64,000 nt of DNA from Rickettsiales bacterium (GTDB taxonomy: Bacteria > Pseudomonadota > Alphaproteobacteria > Rickettsiales > UBA1997): assembly GCA_017999675.1 (NCBI GenBank), contig JAGNLL010000001.1, positions 56,415 through 120,414 of the forward strand. The letters are read 5' to 3'. The position numbers and the translations under genes are program-made. The notes beneath the pieces were generated by a model. The model saw nothing but the letters and a program-made list of their open reading frames with translations, did no database searches and had not been told where the DNA came from. This document shows, in pieces, positions 51,964 through 60,281 of this stretch. How positions within the stretch are numbered: the first letter of the stretch is position 1; the number at the start of each line of letters is the position of its first letter.

Positions 51964-52398
51964 ATGGCTGCAGAAATAAATTTTTATCAAGCTGACGAAA
52001 CTATCATAAAGTCTTTAGCGCCTTTGCTTATCAAGGTTTTAGACGAGAAAAAAAAGGCGCTAATTTTTTGTAAAAATGCTGCCCAAATTAAAGCAATCGA
52101 CGACTCTTTGTGGAGCTACGGACGCAGCAAATTTATTCCCCACATTACAATTTCAGACACAGATTTTGTAATGGAGCGCCAGCCAATTTTAATTTCAGAC
52201 AAAGAAGAAAACGCCAATAAGGCAGATTATTTAGTTTTTTTCGACCTGCCCTCAAGCGAGTTTTTGTCTAGTTTTAAACGTGTTTTTCACTTTTTTGAAG
52301 AAGCAGGTTTTTCAAATGCAGCAGCTTTAGCAAAAAAAGTAAAACCAACAAATTGCTACAAAAAATCGGACGGAAAATGGGTGAAGTTTAGTTTTTAA
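51964..52398 (+). CDS. holC: DNA polymerase III chi subunit
   Basis: 144 residues. The clamp-loader accessory protein that links polymerase III holoenzyme to SSB. INFYQADETIIKSLAPLLIKVL and the KALIFCKNAAQIKAIDDSLWSYG block (in part DDSLWSYGRSKFIPH) are typical of HolC. End of the co-directional run that began at 42663; strong terminator follows. Confidence 0.9.
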   Translation: MAAEINFYQADETIIKSLAPLLIKVLDEKKKALIFCKNAAQIKAIDDSLWSYGRSKFIPHITISDTDFVMERQPILISDKEENANKADYLVFFDLPSSEFLSSFKRVFHFFEEAGFSNAAALAKKVKPTNCYKKSDGKWVKFSF

Positions 52399-52426
52399 AA
52401 CACCGCTTAATTTAGAAAAAAATGCA

Positions 52427-52469
52427 CAAAAAAAGCGCCTCTGAAAAAAATTTCAGAGGCGCTTTTTTT
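52427..52469 (+). terminator. Rho-independent terminator of holC
   Basis: AGCGCCTCTGAAA (52434-52446) pairs with TTTCAGAGGCGCT (52451-52463), T run after. Confidence 0.88.
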
Positions 52470-52477
52470 AAATTTTA

Positions 52478-52560
52478 GTGTCGGGAGCCACCACCACGCA
52501 AACCCGGCGTGTGTATTCATATTCCCTGCTAGAGGTTTTGTATTCTGATACACTCCCGAC
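52478..52560. repeat. structured 83-base inverted element, unknown
   Basis: Outer arms GTCGGGAG (52480-52487) and CTCCCGAC (52553-52560), with an inner CACGC/GCGTG hairpin (about 52495-52510) and complementary GTGTATTC-like segments. It sits between the holC terminator and the end of queE. It could be a mobile palindrome or a small structured RNA; I cannot assign it. The remaining bases to 52654 show nothing clear. Confidence 0.5.
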
Positions 52561-52654
52561 GCGCGCAATTTATTTTTAGTGACACCTTTTTAGCAAGAAG
52601 TTTTTTGTATTTTTTTTGCTAGCCTCGCGTCACTAAAATCAAAGCTTTGCACAC

Positions 52655-53323
52655 TTACCTAATTTTTAAAATCTTGTGCATTTGCAGCGAAACTCTGTGA
52701 CCAAATTTTTGGGCAAGTTCTAAAACCAGTGCTAAATTTTCTTTATTTTTAGCTTCGTCGTACTCGTCCATTGGTTGTAAATAAATTGGCACATTCAACC
52801 CAAACTCATCTACTTGAGAATATTCTTTTTTGCCGCGCGAAATAATAAATTTAAAGGCGTCGATTCGCGCCAAAAGATCTGGCCTGATTTGGTGGTATTT
52901 GCCGTTAGAAATTTTTGGTGAGCAGATGATTTTTACTTCTTGTGGCAATTCTCGAAACAAAGTGCCGTTGGTTTCGATTTGCACTAAAAAATTTAAGCTA
53001 AGCAACTCTTGGCAAAATCTTTCAATTGGCTGACGCAAAGGCTCGCCACCGGTAATTACAACTAATTTTCTAACCACCTCACCTGCTTCGTTTTTTGCAC
53101 AGGTTGTCACTTCTGTAAGAATTTTTTCTAGAGACAGATTTTGGTAAGAATCAAATTCAGTGTCACAAAAATCACAGGCCAAGTTGCAACCACCCAAACG
53201 CACAAAAACTGACGGGTGACCAACGTAGGGTCCCTCGCCTTGAAAAGTTGGAAAAATTTCGACCACATCTAGGTGAGATCCGTCGTGAATTTCTGGTTTT
53301 AAAATTTTGTTTTTTCCAAACAT
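52655..53323 (-). CDS. queE: 7-carboxy-7-deazaguanine synthase
   Basis: 222-residue radical SAM enzyme in queuosine precursor synthesis. The N-terminal FPTFQGEGPYVGHPSVFVRL (20 residues near 12-31) and the cluster motif CNLACDFC, then DTEFDS, are diagnostic; VVITGGEPLRQ follows. The other que genes are not in the window. Monocistronic, converging on holC. Confidence 0.93.
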   Translation of the reverse strand: MFGKNKILKPEIHDGSHLDVVEIFPTFQGEGPYVGHPSVFVRLGGCNLACDFCDTEFDSYQNLSLEKILTEVTTCAKNEAGEVVRKLVVITGGEPLRQPIERFCQELLSLNFLVQIETNGTLFRELPQEVKIICSPKISNGKYHQIRPDLLARIDAFKFIISRGKKEYSQVDEFGLNVPIYLQPMDEYDEAKNKENLALVLELAQKFGHRVSLQMHKILKIR

Positions 53324-53371
53324 TTTTTTGGATTTTTTTTAAGCTAGATGCCTGATTTTGCTAGCTAAAAG

Positions 53372-53399
53372 GTAATTTTGCACCTAGGTGCAAAATTAC
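53372..53399. terminator. 28-base perfect palindrome after ftsH
   Basis: GTAATTTTGCACC and GGTGCAAAATTAC form a perfect palindrome right after the ftsH stop (minus strand). It could terminate ftsH transcripts, though the T run is weak, or be a dyad binding site for queE control. Confidence 0.5.
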
Positions 53400-53401
53400 A
53401 A

Positions 53402-55282
53402 TTACGCCTTATTTTCACCAACATTTGGCACAAAACTGCTAACCGCCGCAGGCTCACTTAAAACTTCTGGCTGCAGATTTTTTCTAATCTCTTTTCCTGC
53501 CAACAAATCTTTAATTTCGTCACCACTTAGCGTTTCGTATTCAAGCAAAGACTTGGCCAATTTTTCTAAATCGGCTTTTTTCTCGTTTAAAATTTGCTTG
53601 GCGCGCTGCAAGGCTTCGTCAACAATTCGACGAACTTCTTCGTCAATTACTTTGCCTGTTTCTTCAGAGAAAACTTTTTGCGCCGCGTAAAATTTTGAAC
53701 CGTCTTCTTCGCTGTAATCAATGGTTCCAACCTTGTCGCTTAAGCCCCAACGTGTCACCATGCCGCGCGCCATTTGGGTTGCTTGCGAGATGTCGGAAGA
53801 GGCCCCCGTTGTCACTTGGTCGTAGCCAAAAATTAATTCTTCGGCAGCGCGTCCGCCCATTGCCACCACAAGATCGTCGTGAAGTTTAGCACGCGTCACA
53901 GAGAAGCGGTCAACCTCAGGCAAGCGCATTACAAGCCCCAAAGCACGGCCTCTTGGAATAATTGTTGCCTTGTGAATTGGGTCAGAATTAACGCAGTTAA
54001 TTGCCGTAATTGCGTGACCAGCTTCGTGGTAAGCGGTTAATTCTTTTTCTGATTGCTGCATCACCATCGATTTTCTCTCAGCGCCCATCATTATTTTGTC
54101 TTTGGCTTCTTCGAGATTTTTCATTGTCACCATTTTTTGGTTGTGACGCGCCGCCAGCAAAGCGCCTTCATTTACAAGGTTTGCCAAATCAGCACCGGCA
54201 AAACCTGGAGTGCCCCGCGCAATTGTTTTTGAGTCAATGTCAACTGCAGCAGCAACTTTTTTCAGGTGAACATTAAGAATTTGCTCACGGCCGTTAATGT
54301 CTGGATTTGGCACCGTGATTTGACGGTCAAACCTGCCAGGGCGAAGCAAGGCACGGTCTAAAACGTCAGGACGATTAGTTGCGGCAATAATTACCACACC
54401 TTCATTGTCCGAAAAGCCGTCCATTTCAACGAGCAATTGGTTTAGAGTTTGTTCGCGCTCGTCATTTCCGCCCCCTACCCCTGAACCTCTGTGACGGCCA
54501 ACCGCGTCAATTTCGTCAATAAAAACAATACAAGGTGCCGATTTTTTTGACTGCTCAAACATGTCACGCACACGACTCGCCCCTACGCCCACAAACATTT
54601 CAACAAAGTCAGAACCAGAAATTGAAAAGAACGGCACGTTTGCCTCACCCGCAATTGCACGCGCCAACAAAGTTTTACCAGTGCCGGGAGAACCAATTAG
54701 CAAGCATCCGCGCGGAATTTTTGCACCAACGTCGGTGTATTTTTTTGAGTCTTTTAAGAAATCGACAATTTCGCTAAGCTCTTGTTTAGCCTCGTCAATG
54801 CCGGCTACGTCAGCAAATGTCACTTTAGTTTTGCTTTCTTGTAAAAGTTTAGCGCGCGATTTGCCAAAACCAAAAGCACCACCGCGACCGCCAGAACCAG
54901 AGGCGCCGCGCGAGAAATAAATCCACAAACCAATGATTAAAATAAATGGCAAAAAGCCTAAAATGCCGCCAATTATTTTTTCTGATTTGCTAATTAGTGG
55001 CACAGCGGTGATCTCTACACCCTTGCCCTGCAAGGTTTCAACTAGCTTAGGATATTCTGGAAGGTAGGTGCTAAATTTTTTGTCACCTTCTTTGTATTGA
55101 CCAATTAGGTCACTGCCTTTGATTTCAACTTTTGCAACTTGGCCCTCGTCGACCTTTTTCATAAAGTCACTAAACACAATTTTATCGCCCATCTTTGCCG
55201 GGTTTTCAATCATCTGCGACACCATCATCACCACAGCAAAAATGACCAGCCAGGTGAAAAAGTTTTTGCTAGGAGTTTTCAT
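53402..55282 (-). CDS. ftsH: ATP-dependent zinc metalloprotease FtsH
   Basis: 626 residues. Two N-terminal membrane helices (about 6-25 and 105-125) flank a periplasmic domain; AAA module with Walker A GSPGTGKT, Walker [35 protein letters not shown] (20 residues) and pore FVEMFVGVG; zinc site AYHEAGHAI and a C-terminal protease domain. Hexameric inner-membrane protease that degrades misfolded membrane proteins and regulators. Downstream of a family A palindrome and rluB. Confidence 0.97.
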   Translation of the reverse strand: MKTPSKNFFTWLVIFAVVMMVSQMIENPAKMGDKIVFSDFMKKVDEGQVAKVEIKGSDLIGQYKEGDKKFSTYLPEYPKLVETLQGKGVEITAVPLISKSEKIIGGILGFLPFILIIGLWIYFSRGASGSGGRGGAFGFGKSRAKLLQESKTKVTFADVAGIDEAKQELSEIVDFLKDSKKYTDVGAKIPRGCLLIGSPGTGKTLLARAIAGEANVPFFSISGSDFVEMFVGVGASRVRDMFEQSKKSAPCIVFIDEIDAVGRHRGSGVGGGNDEREQTLNQLLVEMDGFSDNEGVVIIAATNRPDVLDRALLRPGRFDRQITVPNPDINGREQILNVHLKKVAAAVDIDSKTIARGTPGFAGADLANLVNEGALLAARHNQKMVTMKNLEEAKDKIMMGAERKSMVMQQSEKELTAYHEAGHAITAINCVNSDPIHKATIIPRGRALGLVMRLPEVDRFSVTRAKLHDDLVVAMGGRAAEELIFGYDQVTTGASSDISQATQMARGMVTRWGLSDKVGTIDYSEEDGSKFYAAQKVFSEETGKVIDEEVRRIVDEALQRAKQILNEKKADLEKLAKSLLEYETLSGDEIKDLLAGKEIRKNLQPEVLSEPAAVSSFVPNVGENKA

Positions 55283-55391
55283 TTAAAAATTTTTTGAGAT
55301 TTTAGGAACTAGAAGAAGCGCGAAGAACTTAGGAACTGACGAAGAAAATTCAATTGGTTCTAATGCTAAATTTGACGATCTTACTTTTAGC

Positions 55392-55467
55392 CGTCATTGC
55401 GAGCGAAGCGTGGCAATCCAGTTCTCGTCACGCAAGGCTGGATTGCCGCGCTTCGCTCGCAATGACG
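55392..55467. repeat. palindromic repeat family A, copy 6
   Basis: Arms 55392-55421 and 55438-55467 (30 bp, one mismatch), loop 16 bases. It lies in the rluB-ftsH gap, 12 bases after the rluB stop. Confidence 0.92.
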
Positions 55468-55478
55468 AGATTCTGGAG

Positions 55479-56207
55479 TTAATTCTTCAACCCATTAACC
55501 AACGAACGTCTAACTTCTTTCACATCTCCAACCTTCAAATCATCCAAACTAAAAGGCCCGAAAGACACGCGGATCAAGCGGTTTACCTGCAAACCCAAAT
55601 GCTCCATTACTTTTCTAATTTCGCGGTTTTTTCCTTCTTCGAGTGAAATTCTTAACCACGAGTTCGACTCTTTTTCCACATCCACCTCAACCTTGATGCC
55701 CGCATATCTCACGCCATCAACGGTAATTCCCTTCTCCAATTTTTTTAATCTTTCGTGGTTTAATTTTCCAAAAACGCGCGCGCGATATTTTCTTACCCAT
55801 TTATTTTTTGGCAGCTCCATGAAGCGCGCCAACTCGCCGCTGGTGGTTAAAACCAGAAGTCCTTCAGTGTTAAAATCGAGCCTGCCTACCGTGATCACAC
55901 GCGGCATGTTTTTGGGCAATAAATCGAAAACTGTTTTGCGATTGTGCGGATCTTTTGTTGTGGTCAAAAAACCTACGGGCTTGTGAAACAGCCAAATACG
56001 GGCTTCTTGCTTAGCGTTGATTAGCTTGTCGTTAATTTTAATTGATTGGTCGGTAATAAAAATTGCCGGAGTTGTCACCGTTTCGCCGTTAACTTTTACC
56101 ACACCTTCCAAAATTAAAGCCTCAGCTTCGCGGCGCGAACAGTGGCCCGATTGCGCAATTACTTTTGCAATACGAATACCTTTTTCTTCGGTTGTTTTAA
56201 TGGTCAT
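55479..56207 (-). CDS. rRNA pseudouridine synthase (RsuA/RluB/RluE family)
   Basis: 242 residues. N-terminal S4 RNA-binding domain (IRIAKVIAQSGHCSRREAEA) and catalytic domain with GRLDFNTEGLLVLT (catalytic Asp) and EGKNREIRKVMEHLG. Acts on 16S or 23S rRNA; the closest match in architecture is RluB but the target is inferred. One base after the class I amidotransferase gene. Confidence 0.93.
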   Translation of the reverse strand: MTIKTTEEKGIRIAKVIAQSGHCSRREAEALILEGVVKVNGETVTTPAIFITDQSIKINDKLINAKQEARIWLFHKPVGFLTTTKDPHNRKTVFDLLPKNMPRVITVGRLDFNTEGLLVLTTSGELARFMELPKNKWVRKYRARVFGKLNHERLKKLEKGITVDGVRYAGIKVEVDVEKESNSWLRISLEEGKNREIRKVMEHLGLQVNRLIRVSFGPFSLDDLKVGDVKEVRRSLVNGLKN

Positions 56208-56978
56208 TTATTTTCCTGAATTTTGATTCTTATACTTCGCAGCCGCTTCTACAAAGGCTTCGAAAATTTTCTTATCTGCCACAGACACTTCAAATTCTGG
56301 ATGCCATTGCACACCCAAACAAAATGGGTGACTAGGTTTTTCTACAGCTTCAATCACTCCGTCTGAAGCGCGCGCTACCACCGCCAAACCCTCTCCTGCA
56401 ATTCTCGCAGCTTGGTGGTGCGACGAATTGGTTTTGATTTTTGATTCGCCAACAATTTCAAAAAGTCGTGAGTTTCTTTCAATTTCAACGTCGTGATATC
56501 CCGTGCAGTAGTCGTTGTAGCCATCAAAGTGGCTTTGCTCGTGGTTCATAAATTTGCCTTCATCTGGAATATGTTGAATCACCTTTCCGCCGTGCAAAAC
56601 GTTAATCAACTGCATGCCGTTGCAAATGCCCAGCATTGGCACGTTGGTTTGCACGGCTTTGCGGCCCAACTCGTGTTCAAAATTTTCGCGAATGTCGTTT
56701 AGTTTTACTGTAGGGTGAATTTCATCGTCGCCGTAACGCTTTGGGTGAATGTCAAAATAACCACCCACAACCATTAATCCGTCGAGTGATTCAAGGTAAG
56801 AATCAATCAAATCGTAATCGTATGTAAGCATGATGGCAGCGCCTCCAGCCTTGTTAATCATTTCAACGTAATTGGCGCGCAGGGCGTAGTAATTTCTGGT
56901 TGAATATCCGTTAGGACAACCGTCTTTATAGTCTGGAACTATGCCAATTAAGGGACGAAAGGTTTTTGCTTTGATCAT
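56208..56978 (-). CDS. class I glutamine amidotransferase-like, gamma-glutamyl hydrolase type (peptidase C26)
   Basis: 256 residues. Catalytic Cys in MLGICNGMQLIN near residue 118 and the His/Glu pair in VQWHPEFEVS near 225, typical of PuuD-like gamma-glutamyl-GABA hydrolases. Probably cleaves a gamma-glutamyl amide. Between gshA (3 bases upstream) and rluB, in a run with other gamma-glutamyl enzymes. Confidence 0.88.
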   Translation of the reverse strand: MIKAKTFRPLIGIVPDYKDGCPNGYSTRNYYALRANYVEMINKAGGAAIMLTYDYDLIDSYLESLDGLMVVGGYFDIHPKRYGDDEIHPTVKLNDIRENFEHELGRKAVQTNVPMLGICNGMQLINVLHGGKVIQHIPDEGKFMNHEQSHFDGYNDYCTGYHDVEIERNSRLFEIVGESKIKTNSSHHQAARIAGEGLAVVARASDGVIEAVEKPSHPFCLGVQWHPEFEVSVADKKIFEAFVEAAAKYKNQNSGK

Positions 56979-56981
56979 TTT

Positions 56982-58205
56982 TTAAGAGATGTGTTGATTT
57001 TCAATCGCTGCCGCAAGTGCTGCAAGCCTTGCAATCAGTGAGTAAATGGCAGTAATTTTATTTTTTTCTAACCCAAGTTCGAGCTGATTTTCCGACAAAT
57101 TTTCTAAATCAAAAAAGCTCGCACCTGTCGAATTTAAACTAATTTTTTCATCGCGAGTTTCATTAGCACGAAACAGGTTTGCAACCACTTGTCCGTTGAT
57201 TAAATAAATCATCGGCTCAGCAATTTTTGCATCAATTTTATCCACCGTTTTAATGCCTTCTTGCAACATCACTTGCGTGTTTTGCACCGAACCTTTGAGC
57301 ATGCTCATTTTGTTGCGCTCTTTTTTGTTTATTTCCAAAACGTCTTGTCCTGAAAACACCGCCCAAACCGCAATTCCGTAGGTGCCGTTATCGGCTTTAA
57401 TGTAGCAGTAAGGATCTTCTTCAATGCCGTATTCTTGATATTTTTTGCGCAGATTTTCGATCATCAAATCAACATTTTGCGCCAAATTTTCTAAGCCTTT
57501 TTGCTCTTTAAAATTTACATCCTTGTGTGAGCTATGCATTGACGAAATCAGCCAAGGATCAATTGCTAGAATATCCGCAACCTCAACCGCCAACTGGTTG
57601 TAAATGTCAAAATGCCTAGACTTAGTTCTGCTGTGCCAACCCATTTTTTCTGACGGCACAATTGGTGTTGAAACCTCTTTAAAAATTTCAGGAATGCCGT
57701 CGGTTAAATCATTATTTAACACAATTACGTCAGCTGTAAAACCATCTAGAGCTTCAATTTTACCGTCTTTTTTTTGCAGCGGATGAAGTGTCATGAAATG
57801 GCCATTTTCTAGGTCAATTGTCACTTTCTCAGCAAGCAAAGTTCCAACCACAACTTCTCTTTTTGCCGCGATAATTTCTTGTAAATAACGCACATTTTCT
57901 AGGTAGCGCAAGTTGCGTGTGTGGCTTTCGGGCAAAATTAAAATCTTTTTAGCATTTGGAAAATTCGCCAAAAAAAACTCGTCCGCGATAATTTTTGCCT
58001 TTTCTTTTGAGCTTTCAGAAAGGTTGTTAAAGCCCGCCGGGAAGCAGTTGGTGTCAATTGGCGCAATCTTTACTTGCGAGTGACGCAAATCAACCGAGTT
58101 GTAAAAAAGCTGAGGATTCTCTTGAAATTTTTTCGCAAAAAACGCCTCAATTTTTTGAGCATTGTCGCTGATTTTTTGCGAAAGAATTTCGGTAATTTTG
58201 TGCAT
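56982..58205 (-). CDS. gshA: glutamate-cysteine ligase (GshA, TIGR02049-type)
   Basis: 407 residues of the unusual GshA family found in some alpha- and gammaproteobacteria, unrelated in length to E. coli GshA. Recognisable are VDLRHSQVKIAPIDTNCFPAGFNN (in part APIDTNCFPAGFNN, near 45-60), LILPESHTRNLRYLENV and DPYCYIKADNGTYGIAVW. First step of glutathione synthesis; gshB is not in the window. Neighbouring C26 amidotransferase and ggt suggest a gamma-glutamyl metabolism cluster. Confidence 0.9.
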   Translation of the reverse strand: MHKITEILSQKISDNAQKIEAFFAKKFQENPQLFYNSVDLRHSQVKIAPIDTNCFPAGFNNLSESSKEKAKIIADEFFLANFPNAKKILILPESHTRNLRYLENVRYLQEIIAAKREVVVGTLLAEKVTIDLENGHFMTLHPLQKKDGKIEALDGFTADVIVLNNDLTDGIPEIFKEVSTPIVPSEKMGWHSRTKSRHFDIYNQLAVEVADILAIDPWLISSMHSSHKDVNFKEQKGLENLAQNVDLMIENLRKKYQEYGIEEDPYCYIKADNGTYGIAVWAVFSGQDVLEINKKERNKMSMLKGSVQNTQVMLQEGIKTVDKIDAKIAEPMIYLINGQVVANLFRANETRDEKISLNSTGASFFDLENLSENQLELGLEKNKITAIYSLIARLAALAAAIENQHIS

Positions 58206-58210
58206 TATTT

Positions 58211-58495
58211 TTAGTTGGTGAAGTTTGCGGCGTATGATTTTTGCTTGGTTGAAGGCAGTTTTGGCTCTTCAATTTCAAATTCAAAATTACGACTTTGAGC
58301 AAATTTAATTGCTTCTTCTTTACTAGAAAATTCAAAACGAAATTGCGACGAAGTGTCACTTGCCGACACCCAGCCAGTTAGCGGATTTACTGATCTGATA
58401 TTAGTTTCCTCAATTGGCAAAACTAACCATTTTTTAACATTTCTTTTGCCCGATTGCATTGCTGATTTTGCCTGACGAGAGATTTTTACTTTCAT
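58211..58495 (-). CDS. complex I NDUFS4-like accessory subunit (ETC complex I conserved region)
   Basis: 94 residues from ATG 58495. The core WLVLPIEETNIRSVNPLTGWVSASDTSSQ (about 30-55; key part NPLTGWVSASDT) matches the NDUFS4/AQDQ family, a complex I accessory subunit shared by alphaproteobacteria and mitochondria. FEFSSKEEAIKFAQSRNFE also fits. Supports an alphaproteobacterial origin. Lies between ggt and gshA, 5 bases from the latter. Confidence 0.88.
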   Translation of the reverse strand: MKVKISRQAKSAMQSGKRNVKKWLVLPIEETNIRSVNPLTGWVSASDTSSQFRFEFSSKEEAIKFAQSRNFEFEIEEPKLPSTKQKSYAANFTN

Positions 58496-58517
58496 GTTTT
58501 TAACTATTTTTTGTTTA

Positions 58518-60281
58518 TTACTTACCCACCGCAACGCCTTCGCGTCTTGGATCAACGGCCCCACTCACTTTTCCTTTTTCAATCGTCACCGCACTAATGC
58601 CGCTAACAATTTCAATCACTTTAGTTTCGTGACCCATCTTATTTAAAGCTGATTCTATTTTGGTAATATTTTGACCCCTCTCCAATTCAACCACGTCGTT
58701 TAACACCACAAAAGACGGCAGCGAAATTGCCGCTTGAGCGTCCAAACCAAAATCTAATTGGTTCACAATCGCCTTGGTGACAAATTGAATAATTCTTGGT
58801 CCTCCGGGAGAACCCACAACCATCTTGAGCGCGCCGTTATTATCAAAAACAAAAACTGGCGACATCGAGCTGCGCGGCTGCTTGCCAGGCTCAAGGCGAT
58901 TTGCCACTAATTTACCATTTTTCTTCGGCTCAAAAGCAAAATCTGTTAACTGATTATTTAACAAAAAGCCGTCAACCGACAAAGCCGAACCAAAGAAATA
59001 TTCAATTGAGCTGGTCATTGAAACAGCGTTTCCCTCAGCATCCACAATCGACATGTGCGTGGTCGAAGGCATTTCGGCAGCTTTGTTGTCGATCACAACC
59101 TTTTTAATTTCTGGGGCAAATTTTCCGGCCTCAACCTTTGTCATTGCGTGATTGACGTCAATTAAAGCGGCGCGCGATTTTAGGTAATTTTTGTTAATTA
59201 ATCGACGCAAAGGCACAATTGAAGTGTCGCCAAAATATTCGTTGCGATCAGCGTAGGCCAAGCGTGTGGCTTCAACAATTAAATGCACCGCCTCAACAGA
59301 ATTTGGTTTTAATTTTGCTAAATCAAAATTTTCTAAAATTCCCAAACTTTGCAGAACTGTTGAGCCACTTGATGGCAATGGCATTGTACATACTTTGTAT
59401 TTGCCGCGATATTTAATACAAACCAACTTACCTTTTTGCAGACGATAATTTTTTAGATCATTTAACGACAAATATCCTGGGTTTGTTTTTGAGTTTTGCA
59501 CTGCTGTCACAATGTCATTTGCAATCTTGCCGCTGTAGAAGTCATTAATACCTTCCTTAGCAATTTTTTCAAAAGTTTTAGCTAGTTTTTTATTAGTAAT
59601 TTTCTCACCAACTTCATAAGGCTTGCCGTTTTCTTTAAGATAAATTTCTGCAGTTTCGTCAAACTTTTTTAAGTAAGAGATGCTTTTTGAAAGGTTGTGA
59701 AATCTCTCACTCACCACAAAACCTTCGCGAGCAACTTTAATTGCTGGGTCAAATAATTGCGCCCAAGGCAGTTTCCCGTAGAGCGCGTGAGTTTCTTTCA
59801 TTAGCTTTAATGCACCCGGTGTTCCAACTGAAAGACCACCCTGCACTACATCATTAAACTGGCGCGGCTTGCCATTTGCATCCAAAAAAATGTCGCTTTT
59901 AGCTTTTGCTGGAGCGGTTTCGCGTCCATTAAAGTAAATTGTTTGTCCAGATTTTTTATCGTAATAAAGCAAAAATGCACCGCCACCAATGCCTGAAGAA
60001 TGAGGCTCCACAACGTTTAACACCAATTGCGTTGCAATCATTGCATCAATTGCGTTGCCACCTTTTGCCAGCATTTGAGCACCAGCTTGGCTCGAAGCCT
60101 CTGAGGCAGAAGCCACCATGTATTTTTTTCCTTCAACAATTTTTAGATCGCGAAAGCCCGAATCTGGCTCGCCAACCCAAACATCTGAAAGGCTAAACGA
60201 ACCTTTGTTGGTTTTGCCCGCACAAGATGAAAATGCCAAAACAGCAAAAAGTAGAAAAATTTTTGAGAAGTTATTTTTCAT
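58518..60281 (-). CDS. ggt: gamma-glutamyltranspeptidase (lipoprotein)
   Basis: 587 residues. Lipoprotein signal with lipobox AFSSC|AGK. N-terminal nucleophile hydrolase fold, autocleaved at the Thr in MPSTTHMSIVDAEGNAVSMT (near residue 395); SSGIGGGAFLLYY near 90 and VGSPGGPRIIQ near 490 are the glutathione and oxyanion regions. Breaks down periplasmic glutathione or gamma-glutamyl compounds. In a cluster with gshA and a C26 hydrolase. Overlaps ccmF by 11 bases upstream. Confidence 0.94.
   Translation of the reverse strand: MKNNFSKIFLLFAVLAFSSCAGKTNKGSFSLSDVWVGEPDSGFRDLKIVEGKKYMVASASEASSQAGAQMLAKGGNAIDAMIATQLVLNVVEPHSSGIGGGAFLLYYDKKSGQTIYFNGRETAPAKAKSDIFLDANGKPRQFNDVVQGGLSVGTPGALKLMKETHALYGKLPWAQLFDPAIKVAREGFVVSERFHNLSKSISYLKKFDETAEIYLKENGKPYEVGEKITNKKLAKTFEKIAKEGINDFYSGKIANDIVTAVQNSKTNPGYLSLNDLKNYRLQKGKLVCIKYRGKYKVCTMPLPSSGSTVLQSLGILENFDLAKLKPNSVEAVHLIVEATRLAYADRNEYFGDTSIVPLRRLINKNYLKSRAALIDVNHAMTKVEAGKFAPEIKKVVIDNKAAEMPSTTHMSIVDAEGNAVSMTSSIEYFFGSALSVDGFLLNNQLTDFAFEPKKNGKLVANRLEPGKQPRSSMSPVFVFDNNGALKMVVGSPGGPRIIQFVTKAIVNQLDFGLDAQAAISLPSFVVLNDVVELERGQNITKIESALNKMGHETKVIEIVSGISAVTIEKGKVSGAVDPRREGVAVGK

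Noticed and set aside
55410-55646. 78-codon open frame over family A copy 6 and the 3' end of the pseudouridine synthase gene
   Set aside because: It is antisense to the conserved pseudouridine synthase C-terminus and partly repeat sequence.
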